Assembly (NCBI GenBank): GCA_030697555.1 | Contig: JAUYPV010000077.1 | Coordinates: 1-58,143 of the forward strand | Source of the DNA: Hyphomonadaceae bacterium | Lineage (GTDB): Bacteria; Pseudomonadota; Alphaproteobacteria; Caulobacterales; Hyphomonadaceae | Direction of reading: 5' to 3' | DNA: 58,143 nt | Shown: in pieces, positions 20,646-30,912 of the stretch | How positions within the stretch are numbered: position 1 is the stretch's first letter | Layout of the letters: every line of letters begins with the position of its first letter | The notes under the pieces: model-generated | Databases searched by the model: none | Told to the model about the DNA's origin: nothing | The model's input: only the letters and a program-made list of their open reading frames with translations | Program-made: the position numbers and the translations under genes

Positions 20646-20667
20646 CACGTTGTAACGTGTTTACAAA
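20646..20667. promoter_or_regulatory. Candidate TetR operator between the crotonase and TetR genes
   Basis: The 82-base divergent gap holds a perfect inverted repeat TTGTAA-N5-TTACAA (20650-20666). Overlapping it is a second palindrome CACGTT-GT-AACGTG (20646-20659). The word GTTTACAAA occurs twice, at 20630-20638 and 20659-20667. This density of symmetric words in a TetR-controlled gap is what autoregulated TetR/FadR-like systems show. A TATAGT hexamer at 20675-20680 is a possible -10 for the tetR gene. Confidence 0.6.
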
Positions 20668-20693
20668 TTTGCCCTATAGTGTCAACTGCCGCG

Positions 20694-21323
20694 ATGTGGA
20701 CGATTCCCGGACTCACCGAAACGGGGGCTCAGGCTCGCATACTCAATGCGGCGTTCCGTTGCTTCGCGAGATACGGCTACGCCCGCACGGGCATGACCGA
20801 CATCGCCAAGGAAGCGGGCTTGTCTCGGACGGCGCTCTACAAACATTATCCCGGTCTTGAGGACGTGTTCCGAGCGCTGAGCCAGCGCGTCAACCAGGGC
20901 GTGCGCCAGGCGGTCATCGAGGCGGCGGCCACGAAGGGAGACCTGACGACCAGGCTGCAGGCGGTCGTCGCTGCCCGCGTCAGTTGGGCGTTCGAGGCGA
21001 TCAACCTGTCCGAACACGGACACGAACTGATAGACGCCAAGAACACTCTGTGTGGAAAGGCGGGGGCCGACACAGAGGTGCAATTCCGGAAGCTGCTCGC
21101 AGCCATTGTCACCGCTTCCGGCGCGTCCCCGGCCCCTGCAATGTCCGCGGCGACTGTGATCGTTAAGTGCATACCCGGCCTTGTTGTGGACCAGACGTCG
21201 GAGCAGGCAGCTCGCGAACAGGTCGCCCAATTCGTCAGGACATTTGCGGCCGGGATCGAGGCGCAGAATAGGACGCAGGGCGCTGCGAGACCCGCCCGGT
21301 CGCGCAACAGATCGCGCGCGTAG
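20694..21323 (+). CDS. TetR-family transcriptional regulator
   Basis: The 209-residue product has the TetR N-terminal DNA-binding domain (about residues 10-57): ILNAAFRCFARYGYARTGMTDIAKEAGLSR..., with the helix-turn-helix DIAKEAGLSRTALYKHYPG and the following F-R-A-L. The C-terminal ligand domain is not assignable, and the tail is Arg-rich. The gene is divergent from an enoyl-CoA hydratase homologue, suggesting control by an acyl-CoA or fatty-acid-like ligand. The ATG at 20694 is placed just before the family's usual start. No strong ribosome-binding site is visible. Confidence 0.85.
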   Translation: MWTIPGLTETGAQARILNAAFRCFARYGYARTGMTDIAKEAGLSRTALYKHYPGLEDVFRALSQRVNQGVRQAVIEAAATKGDLTTRLQAVVAARVSWAFEAINLSEHGHELIDAKNTLCGKAGADTEVQFRKLLAAIVTASGASPAPAMSAATVIVKCIPGLVVDQTSEQAAREQVAQFVRTFAAGIEAQNRTQGAARPARSRNRSRA

Positions 21324-21370
21324 CAAACGGCTGCTTCCGGCGAACCGCGGACCAGCCGGACCTGCCGCCC

Positions 21371-21452
21371 ATGAATCACTTCGCCTATCGCAATGGCATC
21401 ATGCACTGGAGGACGTTTCGCGTGTGACCTCGGCACGCCGGCAACGGACGGC
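21371..21452 (+). pseudogene. lysA: 5'-terminal remnant of lysA (diaminopimelate decarboxylase)
   Basis: The first twelve codons from ATG 21371 read MNHFAYRNGIMH, the highly conserved start of alphaproteobacterial LysA (MNHFxYRxGxLHAEDV). One base then seems lost, because the next frame continues EDVS, where LysA has EDVP or EDVS. A GTP triplet as in the LysA AVGTP motif appears in a third frame at 21432-21440. The original frame stops after 18 codons. The fragment ends at the left inverted repeat of the IS30 element, and nothing LysA-like lies beyond it. Assignment rests on recognising the N-terminal motif. Confidence 0.6.
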
Positions 21453-21476
21453 GATCTCAACCGGTCGACGCAACAC
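21453..21476 (+). repeat. Left inverted repeat of the IS30 element
   Basis: The 24 bases start GATCTCAA and end CGCAACAC. They pair with 22653-22676 with four mismatches, located in the middle of the repeat. Confidence 0.8.
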
Positions 21477-22626
21477 ACTGGCTAAATCTCTCTGCCGGCG
21501 AGTGGAAGTCCAGTGTTTTCCTGGGACGTTCGTTGAGCTGACGCGCTACCTTATTGAGGTGTGCTTGCGAGTGGGGCGCGAGGTCCATGCCTTTGGGGAA
21601 ATACTGGCGCAGTAGGCGGTTGGTGTTCTCGTTTGATCCGCGCTGCCAGGGGCTTTGAGGGTCGCAGAAGTAGACGTCGACGTTCGTTGCCATGCTGAAG
21701 CGCTTGTGGTCGGCGAGTTCATGGCCGCGGTCCCAGGTCAGGGATTTGTAGAGTTCATCCGGCAGCTTTCGCGCCTGCCGGATCAAGGCATTGATCACGG
21801 TCTGCGTCTCCCGGTTCGGGACCTTGGCGAGCATCACATAACGCGTATGGCGTTCGACGAGGGTGACGATGTAGCTGTTCTTCGAGCCGCAGAGGAGATC
21901 GCCCTCCCAGTGGCCAGGCACGGCGCGATCCTCGACCGAAGCCGGCCGCTCGCTGATCGACACGGCCCCCACGATCTGGCCGTGCTCGCCCCCTTTCTGC
22001 GTTGCATGCCGCGAGCGGCGGAAGCGCCGCTGTGATCGCAGATGAGCCATCAGCTCCTGCTTCAGCACGCCGCGCGCCTGTACATAAAGGCTGCGATAGA
22101 TGGTCTCGTGCGACACGCGCCGCGCCTCGTTCTGAGGATAGGACCGCTTCAGCCAGCCCGCGATCTGCTCGGGCGACCAGTTCTTCTCAAGCTTCGTAAC
22201 CACAGCTTGCTGCAACTGGCCATGCATCGCCAACTTGCAGAGCTTCGGGCGAAGAGCCTGCTTCCAGGCGCGCTGGTCGGAGGCTTCAGCCCGGTAGCGA
22301 CGCGATCCGCCGTTGCGGCCTATCTCCCGGCTAACCGTCGATGCTGCACGCCCCAACGCCCTAGCTATCGCGCGGACAGACCGGCCTTCAACAATGCCCC
22401 TCGAGATCTCTTCGCGTTCCGCCAGGGTCAAAACCCGCGACGACCGACGTCTGGCTGGCGGGCGGATGCCGCCGCTTGGCCTCAGATGGGCGAAGATGCT
22501 GGTGTGTCCCCGGCCCAGCGCCGCGCCAATCGCATGCAGCCCTTCGCCCTTCTTCCAGCGCTCCCACAGCTCGGCGCTCTCGGCCGCCGTAACCCTAGTC
22601 CTGCAATACTTTCTCTTCATCGCCAT
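21457..22626 (-). CDS. IS30-family transposase
   Basis: The 389-residue transposase has two N-terminal helix-turn-helix regions, the second reading SVRAIARALGRAASTVSREIGRN, the IS30 hallmark. The DDE catalytic core shows VPGHWEGDLL (first Asp), SLTWDRGHELADH (second Asp) and QRGSNENTNRLLRQYFPKG (Glu). It ends with NERPRKTLDFHSPAERF, as intact IS30 transposases do, so it looks functional. The ATG at 22626 has GGAGG upstream; the third codon is also ATG. Confidence 0.95.
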   Translation of the reverse strand: MAMKRKYCRTRVTAAESAELWERWKKGEGLHAIGAALGRGHTSIFAHLRPSGGIRPPARRRSSRVLTLAEREEISRGIVEGRSVRAIARALGRAASTVSREIGRNGGSRRYRAEASDQRAWKQALRPKLCKLAMHGQLQQAVVTKLEKNWSPEQIAGWLKRSYPQNEARRVSHETIYRSLYVQARGVLKQELMAHLRSQRRFRRSRHATQKGGEHGQIVGAVSISERPASVEDRAVPGHWEGDLLCGSKNSYIVTLVERHTRYVMLAKVPNRETQTVINALIRQARKLPDELYKSLTWDRGHELADHKRFSMATNVDVYFCDPQSPWQRGSNENTNRLLRQYFPKGMDLAPHSQAHLNKVARQLNERPRKTLDFHSPAERFSQCVASTG

Positions 22627-22652
22627 CGCTCCACGTCCTCCTATCAAGGTAC

Positions 22653-22676
22653 GTGTTGCGCTCACCGATTGAGATC
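22653..22676 (-). repeat. Right inverted repeat of the IS30 element
   Basis: The reverse complement begins GATCTCAA and ends CGCAACAC, matching the left repeat at 20 of 24 positions. It lies 26 bases upstream of the transposase ATG and so probably overlaps its promoter region. Confidence 0.8.
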
Positions 22677-22780
22677 ACCTCCCTTTGCAGCCGGTCGGCG
22701 TGTTTGAACTCAGGTTGGCGCAATGGACTGATGTTGGAAGCGCTTATAAACCTCAAATCAACGTCGACATGAGTTGCTTC

Positions 22781-23239
22781 ATGAAAGTGTGGACAGCTAT
22801 AGGTTTGCTGGCGGCTTGCGCGAGCGCTTCCTGTACAGCCACGGCGCAGCACGAACAGATTGCCATCCCCGAGGGCAGGCTCGAGGTGTCACTCGCGCGC
22901 GGTGACGCATTGGCCGCGCGAGGTGACCCACTGGCAGACGGCTGCGGAGAAGCTTTTCCGGGAGATCTTGCAGATATCTGCATTCAAACCCGACCGGGTG
23001 CGGCAGACGAAATAGTGAGGTTCTACACAAAACAGTTCGAGCAGTACGGATGGAAGCCAGTCGGAGACGCTTACCATTTCGGCCCGGGCAAAGTGGTGAC
23101 GCTCGCGCCACCAAGCGGCATCATCGATGTCCAGCGCGCCTGCATCAGGTACGGTCCGGTGTTTTCCGACTGGGGAACGTGGTGGAGTGTCGACATAACA
23201 TTGTCGTCGCGCTTAGATGCTTGTGATCCCATCCCTTGA
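22781..23239 (+). CDS. Secreted or lipoprotein, uncharacterised
   Basis: The product of about 152 residues starts with a hydrophobic signal (VWTAIGLLAACASAS) that contains a lipobox-like LAAC. The mature part has four cysteines and the segment TRPGAADEIVRFYTKQFEQYGWKPVG, which resembles a segment of the secreted protein at 31733-32137. An ATG at 22769 is an alternative start; neither has a clear ribosome-binding site. The gene begins about 100 bases beyond the IS30 element, which may have supplied or removed its promoter. Function is unknown. Confidence 0.6.
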   Translation: MKVWTAIGLLAACASASCTATAQHEQIAIPEGRLEVSLARGDALAARGDPLADGCGEAFPGDLADICIQTRPGAADEIVRFYTKQFEQYGWKPVGDAYHFGPGKVVTLAPPSGIIDVQRACIRYGPVFSDWGTWWSVDITLSSRLDACDPIP

Positions 23240-23307
23240 ATGACCGCATTCGGCGAGAAACAGCCGTTCCGATTTGCAGCGGCTAATGTCTCGTTTGGAG
23301 GGTATAG

Positions 23308-23520
23308 CTACCGGTCATTGCGGCGAGACAGCCCAGTGTAAGCCTTCAGCACCTCTGCACGCCGCTGGTCGGGCGTCAGCGTTGGATCGTTCTGCAGCGA
23401 CTGCAGGCGCTTCCTGCTTGCGGCCCCGAGCTTCAGTCCTTCGACAGCGCTGATCGCCGCGAGCGCGCGTGCGCCAAGAATCTTGGGTTTGGCGTCTGTC
23501 TGCTTTTTAGACCGCGGCAT
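23308..23520 (-). CDS. Small basic hypothetical protein
   Basis: The 70-residue product begins MPRSKKQTDAKPK and is rich in Lys/Arg, with a helical middle (ALAAISAVEGLKLG) and a tail reading PDQRRAEVLKAYTGL. The ATG has AGGGCG upstream. No known domain is recognised. Its lysine-rich N-terminus could mean nucleic-acid binding, but that is a guess. Confidence 0.5.
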   Translation of the reverse strand: MPRSKKQTDAKPKILGARALAAISAVEGLKLGAASRKRLQSLQNDPTLTPDQRRAEVLKAYTGLSRRNDR

Positions 23521-23603
23521 GCTGGCGCCCTAGTTGGATAGCCTTTGATACACTGCAAACTTCGGTCCGTCTTTGGTCGTACCGGAACTGGCGTAGTCGG
23601 CCC

Positions 23604-26069
<2,466 letters not shown>

Positions 26070-26109
26070 TCATCCAAAATCTTTGCGTCCGGGCGCCCGT
26101 TCTGAGCGC

Positions 26110-27279
26110 TCAGCCTTCCCGCACGACGCCATCCGACACTTCGAACCGCTGGGCGCGGTCGCCGAACGCGTCGAACAGAGAGCGGTCCGTGCCCGTGAGC
26201 CAGGCCTGGCCGCCGAGCGCGGCCAGTTCGTCGTACAACGCGGCGCGCCGATCCGAATCGAGATGCGCCGCCGCCTCGTCCAACAATAGCAGGGGACTGG
26301 GGGCAAAATCACGCTCGAAAAGCGCTTGGGCGTTGGCTAAAATAAGCCCCATTAACAAGGCCTTCTGTTCACCCGTCGAGCACTGGTCGGCGGGCAGTCC
26401 CTTGGGGGCGTGAACGACCCTCAAATCTGTCCTATGAACCCCTTCCAGAGTACGTCCCACGGCCTGATCCTTCGCCCGGTTCTCGCGCAGCCGGGCAACG
26501 ATTTCCTGCTCGATATCGGTGAGAGGCATGCCGTTGGCGGCCTGCGTTTCCTGCTCGCCATTGAGATCGATCAGCGCTTTCGGGAACGCGCCCTCGGGCC
26601 GCGCGAGGATTGCCGCCTGCATCATTCTCACCGCATCGACGCGATGGATCGCCATCGCGGCGCCGGCGGACGCCATGCCGAGTTCGATCGCATCGAGCCA
26701 GGCGGGGTCGGACCGGCCCTGTTCGAGCAGGGCGTTGCGCTGACGCATCGCCTTCTCGTAGGCGGCGCTGAACGCGCCATGGCTCGGGAAGTGCGCCATC
26801 ACCTGGCGATCGAGAAACTTGCGCCTGTCGCTGGCAGGTCCCACAAACACACGGTCCATCGACGGCGTCAGCCAGATGATGCGCATCAGCTCGGCGAGAT
26901 CGTTCTGCGTCGTTGGTGCGCCATCGAGCCGCGCCGTACGCTTGGACTTCCCCTGCTCGTCGAGCTCCAGCGCCAGCGAAAGCCTGCGGTCGACATCGCC
27001 ATCGCGTACGTCGGCTGAAAGCGCCCAGTTGTGCGCCAGCCTGCCTTCGGGGTCGCATCTGATAAGGTCGGTGAACTCCGCTCCGCGCAGCCCGCGTCCG
27101 GGCGAGAGCATGGAGACCGCCTCGATCAGATTGGTCTTGCCCGCCCCGTTGGCGCCATAGAGGCAGACATGCCGGCCATCCAGCCGAAGCTGCAGTGACG
27201 CATAGTTCCTGAAATTCTCGAACGCGAGGCGCGTCAGGCGCACATGGGGGCGGCGCACCTCGACCGGGAGGCCGCTCAC
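26110..27279 (-). CDS. recF: DNA replication/repair protein RecF
   Basis: RecF is an SMC-like ATPase that loads RecA at gaps together with RecO and RecR. The 389-residue product has Walker A GANGAGKTN (about residue 40), the ABC signature CSTGEQKALL and Walker B LLLLDEAAAHLD. The GTG start lies one base beyond the dnaN stop (TGA-T-GTG), so the two genes are probably translationally coupled. Confidence 0.96.
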   Translation of the reverse strand: MSGLPVEVRRPHVRLTRLAFENFRNYASLQLRLDGRHVCLYGANGAGKTNLIEAVSMLSPGRGLRGAEFTDLIRCDPEGRLAHNWALSADVRDGDVDRRLSLALELDEQGKSKRTARLDGAPTTQNDLAELMRIIWLTPSMDRVFVGPASDRRKFLDRQVMAHFPSHGAFSAAYEKAMRQRNALLEQGRSDPAWLDAIELGMASAGAAMAIHRVDAVRMMQAAILARPEGAFPKALIDLNGEQETQAANGMPLTDIEQEIVARLRENRAKDQAVGRTLEGVHRTDLRVVHAPKGLPADQCSTGEQKALLMGLILANAQALFERDFAPSPLLLLDEAAAHLDSDRRAALYDELAALGGQAWLTGTDRSLFDAFGDRAQRFEVSDGVVREG

Positions 27280-27280
27280 A

Positions 27281-28393
27281 TCACACGCGCAGCGGCATCA
27301 GCACGTACTGGGCGCCGCTGTCCTTGGCGTCGAGCACGCGCGCCGGCGAGGCTGCATCATTGAATTCGATGCGGGTTTCCTCGCTTTCGATCTGCTGGGC
27401 GACGTCGAGCAGGTATTTGGCGTTGAAGCCGATTTCCATCGGTTCGCTGTCGTACTGGGCTTCCAGCTCCTCCGTGCCCTGCCCGGTTTCCGAGTGACTG
27501 ACCGCGAGCGTCAGCTTGCCGGAAGCGAGCGAGAGTTTCACGGAACGCGAGCGCTCGGCCGACACGGTCGCGACGCGGTCGACAGCGGCGGAGAACAGCT
27601 TGTTGTCGACGGTGAGGATCTTGGTGTTATCCTTCGGAATGACGCGCTGGTAGTCTGGGAATGAGCCGTCGATCAGCTTGGATGTCAGCACCGCCTCGCC
27701 GATGCGGAAGACGATCTTGGAATCGGAGGCTTCGACCGTCACGGTCTCGGGCGCGTCTTCCAACAGGCGGCGGGCCTCGGCGACGGCCTTGCGCGGCACG
27801 ATGATGCCCTTGAGCGTGTTCGAGCCTTTAGGCGCCTTGGCGTCCGCGAGCGCCAACCTGTGGCCGTCGGTCGCCACGGCACGCAGCACGGCGCCGTCCG
27901 CGCCCTTGGCATGGTGGAGATAGATGCCGTTGAGGTAATAGCGCGTCTCCTCGGTCGAGATCGCAAAGCGCGTCTTGTCGATCAGTCGGCGCAACTCGGC
28001 CGCCTCTACCTCGAACTTGGTGGCCGAAGCCTCCTTGGCCATGGTCTGGAAATCGGAGGCCGGCAGCGTCGGCAGGGCGAAACGCGAGCGGCCGGAGGAA
28101 ATGGTCAGGCGGTTCTCGGCAAGCTCGAGCGCGATTTCCGAGCCTTCGGGAAGCTTGCGCACCACGTCGAACAACGTCTGGGCCGGGGCAGTGACCGAGC
28201 CGGATTTCTTGACCTTGGCCTCGGCCGCGTCCGTCGCCTCGATATCGAGGTCGGTGGCAGTCAGGCTCAGCCGGTCGCCCTCGGCCGACATCAGGATGTT
28301 GGACAGGATCGGGATCGTGTTCCGCCGTTCGACGACGGCCTGGACGTGGGAAAGCGCACGCATCAGGGCGTTGCGATCGATGGTCAGTTTCAT
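27281..28393 (-). CDS. dnaN: DNA polymerase III beta sliding clamp
   Basis: DnaN forms the ring-shaped processivity clamp. The 370-residue product shows the three repeated clamp domains, the N-terminal MKLTIDRNALMRALSHVQAVVERRNTIPIL typical of alphaproteobacterial DnaN (the first domain reads on to LSNIL), and the C-terminal AQYVLMPLRV. Length is typical. It follows dnaA after a strong terminator, and its leader contains a 12-bp hairpin at 28413-28444. Confidence 0.98.
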   Translation of the reverse strand: MKLTIDRNALMRALSHVQAVVERRNTIPILSNILMSAEGDRLSLTATDLDIEATDAAEAKVKKSGSVTAPAQTLFDVVRKLPEGSEIALELAENRLTISSGRSRFALPTLPASDFQTMAKEASATKFEVEAAELRRLIDKTRFAISTEETRYYLNGIYLHHAKGADGAVLRAVATDGHRLALADAKAPKGSNTLKGIIVPRKAVAEARRLLEDAPETVTVEASDSKIVFRIGEAVLTSKLIDGSFPDYQRVIPKDNTKILTVDNKLFSAAVDRVATVSAERSRSVKLSLASGKLTLAVSHSETGQGTEELEAQYDSEPMEIGFNAKYLLDVAQQIESEETRIEFNDAASPARVLDAKDSGAQYVLMPLRV

Positions 28394-28412
28394 TCGCCCA
28401 ATTCCTGTCAGG

Positions 28413-28444
28413 AGGCGTCCTCCCTGGTAGCGGGAGAGACGCCT
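28413..28444 (-). promoter_or_regulatory. Leader hairpin upstream of dnaN
   Basis: Positions 28413-28424 pair with 28432-28444 over 12 bp with one bulged base and a seven-base loop. The structure starts 20 bases upstream of the dnaN ATG, just before its AGGA ribosome-binding site. It may shape dnaN translation, or be a second part of the dnaA terminator. It has no T tract on the minus strand. Confidence 0.45.
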
Positions 28445-28459
28445 GTCGGACCTTGCCGA

Positions 28460-28492
28460 AAAAGCTTCGGCCCGCCTGTCAGGGCGGGCCGA
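28460..28492 (-). terminator. Rho-independent terminator of dnaA
   Basis: A perfect 10-bp GC stem (28467-28476 with 28483-28492, six-base loop) is followed on the minus strand by AGCTTTTTCGG. It lies about 95 bases past the dnaA stop. It would separate dnaA from dnaN and implies a dnaN promoter in the next 70 bases. Confidence 0.8.
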
Positions 28493-28585
28493 GACCTTAG
28501 CTTATCCTCTCGATACGGAAAGGCCCGTTTGGACCTATCCCCAGCCTGCCCCCAAGCTGCTTGCGCGCGCCGGCGGTGTTGCCGC

Positions 28586-30106
28586 CTATCGGTTGTTTCT
28601 TGGGTCGGCGAGAATGCGCTGTTCGAGCTGGCGCAGCTCCTCGGCCATCGTCTCGTTCGAGCCGACCATCGCGGAAATCTTGCGGTAAGCGAAGAGAACG
28701 GTGGTGTGATCGCGGTCCCCGAACAGCCTGCCGATCTGCGGGTAGGAGCACTTAGTCAGCTGGCGGCTGAGATACATGGCGTATTGCCGGGGCTGAGCGA
28801 ACTGGCGCTTGCGGCAAGAGGATTCGAGATCCTGCTTGGTAACGCCATAGGCCTTGGCGGTGACGTCCTTGATCGTGTCGATCTTGGGCGCGCGCACCGG
28901 CGAGCCACCGAGCTGGAGCTGGATCGCCTTTTCGACCGCGGCGCGGCTGAGCGGCTCGTTGACCATCACTGTGCCGACGAAAACGTTCTTCACGGCGCCG
29001 CTGAGCGCGCGGCCGGAAGCGGGCAGGCGGTCAGCCAGGAGTTCCACCCACTCGTCCGGGAAGACGAACTCTTCATAGGCGGAGGTGATCGCATCCGCCT
29101 TGGTGCGCAGGATCTCGCGGCGCAGGCTGCGCTCGGGCAGATCCATGTGGACGGTGACGCCGCCCTGGATCTCGTCGCGCATGCGGTCGTCGAGCTGGTC
29201 GAGCACGGCCGGGGTCTGGTCGCAGGCCAGAACCACCACGCCGCCATTCGCGACGATCGCGCGCAGGTGGGAGAAGAACTCCACCAGCGTGCCGGGCTTG
29301 GAGCAGATGAACTGGAAATCGTCGAGCAGGACGACCTTGGCGCGGCGGACCATGGAGCGCAGGTCGGACGTGTCCTTACGCTTCACACCTTCGACGAAGG
29401 CGACGGTAAAGTCCTCCGAGCTCATATAGAGGACGCTGCCCTCGCCCTTCGTGGTCTTGAGCGCGGCTTCGATACCCCTGAGAAGGTGGGTCTTGCCGAC
29501 GCCATGCGGGCCGATGACGGTGACGACATGGGCGGCGACGCTGGCGCCCAGGGCGAGCCGGCGGGCAAGGCCAAAGGCGATGCGGTTGGAATCGCCGACC
29601 AGGAAATTGTCCAGCGTCTGGACTTCCTCGACGGTCTCGGCGCCTGCCTCGGCGATCTCGGCCGAGGGCTCGTGCGCGACTTCGGCATAGGCGGCGGCCA
29701 TACGGTCGGCGGGCTGAGCCAGCGCCAGCACCTCGGGCTCGATCCGGCCACGCACATCGAGGCGCACCTTGCGGCCGAGCGCATCGGCCTGACCCCAGGC
29801 ATGCTGGATGTCGCGGATGAATTCGCGGTTGACGCGGTCGTATTCCAGTTCGCCCTGGGCGGCGACCAGGATCTCGCCGTTAACCTCGGCGATCAGGTCG
29901 AGACGCGCGATCCAGGCGTCGAAACGCGCTTCGCCCAGCCTGCGGCGCAGCGTCTCACGGACGCCCGCCCAGATGGCCGGGATCTCTTTTCCCGTGCTGG
30001 CCCCGGTATCCGTTCGGCGAACCGAAGGTAGCGTCTCCGTCGTGGTCCTGGAAGCGCCGCCGACCCCACCGGGTGCAAATCGTGTCGTGTTCTGTTTGTT
30101 GATCAT
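28586..30106 (-). CDS. dnaA: Chromosomal replication initiator DnaA (divergent box VII)
   Basis: DnaA opens oriC. The 506-residue product has an N-terminal domain (WAGVRETLRRRLGEARFDAWI), the AAA+ core with Walker A GPHGVGKTH (about residue 199) and Walker B VVLLDDFQF (about 258), and domain IV with CSYPQIGRLFGDRDHTTVLFAYRK. Compared by eye with E. coli, the box VII stretch DRLKSRFGWGLTV reads DRMRDEIQGGVTV. The arginine-finger position (E. coli Arg285) is therefore Glu312. The ATG at 30106 has GAGGGG upstream; two in-frame ATGs further upstream are less likely. Confidence 0.95.
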   Translation of the reverse strand: MINKQNTTRFAPGGVGGASRTTTETLPSVRRTDTGASTGKEIPAIWAGVRETLRRRLGEARFDAWIARLDLIAEVNGEILVAAQGELEYDRVNREFIRDIQHAWGQADALGRKVRLDVRGRIEPEVLALAQPADRMAAAYAEVAHEPSAEIAEAGAETVEEVQTLDNFLVGDSNRIAFGLARRLALGASVAAHVVTVIGPHGVGKTHLLRGIEAALKTTKGEGSVLYMSSEDFTVAFVEGVKRKDTSDLRSMVRRAKVVLLDDFQFICSKPGTLVEFFSHLRAIVANGGVVVLACDQTPAVLDQLDDRMRDEIQGGVTVHMDLPERSLRREILRTKADAITSAYEEFVFPDEWVELLADRLPASGRALSGAVKNVFVGTVMVNEPLSRAAVEKAIQLQLGGSPVRAPKIDTIKDVTAKAYGVTKQDLESSCRKRQFAQPRQYAMYLSRQLTKCSYPQIGRLFGDRDHTTVLFAYRKISAMVGSNETMAEELRQLEQRILADPRNNR

Positions 30107-30514
30107 CGAGCCCCTCGATTTTGCCCATCTACCCATTTTGTCGATGCACCCTTCCCGGGAGGACGGACACAAAACGGCTCTCTACGGCTCAAGCCCCTGA
30201 GCCGCGGAAGTCGGTCCGAACGAAGGAAGGTTACTCGCTACGGAGGAGAGTTTTTCTCCGAACGGAAGCACTCGTCAACAGTCATGAAAGCCGCAGCCGC
30301 GTTTTTATTTTAACCAAAACGTCGCAATAGGTATTGCCGCTGATTTTGCTTGCGAAATGCAGTCGTTTTCACGGTCCGATACGTTTCGTACGGTCTGCTA
30401 AATTATGACGCATCCGGACGAATATTTGCAGACGCAAACTCTCGTCTTGCGAACACTGCGGTGCACAAAAACTCAACTATCAGGATGCGTAGGAGGTGGG
30501 CGAAGCGCCCGGCC
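30107..30514. other. dnaA leader / rpsT downstream region, no gene
   Basis: These 408 bases between dnaA and rpsT hold no supported coding region. They contain an AT-rich patch (30300-30322) that could serve the dnaA promoter, and a weak GGGCG/CGCCC hairpin at 30498-30510 just past the rpsT stop. No match to the DnaA box TTATCCACA, no paired CtrA site TTAA-N7-TTAA and no GANTC site was found by eye, so an origin is not called here. Confidence 0.5.
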
Positions 30515-30778
30515 TCAACCCAGTTTTTTGACGCGAGCCGCGAGGCGGGAAACCTTGCGGGAAGCGGTGTTCTTGTGAAGCACGCCCTTGGTCACGCCGC
30601 GCATGATTTCCGGCTCAGCAGCCTTCAGCGCGGTCGTGGCAGCCTTTTTGTCGCCGGCGGCGACGGCTTCCTCGACCTTGCGGACGAAGGTGCGGACGCG
30701 CGAACGGCGCGATTTGTTGACCTCGGTCCGCCGCGCGATCTTGCGCACCATTTTCTTGGCGGATTTAGTATTGGCCAT
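30515..30778 (-). CDS. rpsT: 30S ribosomal protein S20
   Basis: S20 binds 16S rRNA early in small-subunit assembly. The 87-residue product begins [22 protein letters not shown] and is rich in Lys and Arg throughout, with the usual [19 protein letters not shown] end. The ATG at 30778 has AGGAAAG upstream. Adjacency to dnaA is the normal alphaproteobacterial order. Confidence 0.97.
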   Translation of the reverse strand: MANTKSAKKMVRKIARRTEVNKSRRSRVRTFVRKVEEAVAAGDKKAATTALKAAEPEIMRGVTKGVLHKNTASRKVSRLAARVKKLG

Positions 30779-30912
30779 CGGTCTTTCCTGCTCCGTTTTC
30801 CTTGGCCCCGGACGAGGTCCGGACTTCAAGGGAGGGGCGTCTTAACAGCGTGCCTGTGAGTGGTCAATTCGGGTCCTGCACGATTTGATCGGATGCCCGA
30901 ACGGCGCCGCGA

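Larger units (their letters stand above)
21453..22676 (-). mobile_element. IS30-family insertion sequence
   Basis: The element is about 1,224 bases and is bounded by imperfect 24-bp inverted repeats (20 of 24 positions match). It carries one transposase gene that nearly fills it; the transposase stop codon lies inside the left repeat. Length and organisation match IS30-family elements. A clean 2-3-bp target duplication could not be seen at the borders, so the exact ends may be off by a few bases or the flanks may have been rearranged. Confidence 0.85.

Noticed and set aside
27860-30031. Over 700-codon open frame opposite dnaN and dnaA
   Set aside because: It runs across two genes and their terminator region, and has no family signature.
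30107-30514. Replication origin in the dnaA-rpsT gap
   Set aside because: No DnaA boxes near consensus and no paired CtrA sites were found. In related genera the origin can lie away from dnaA.
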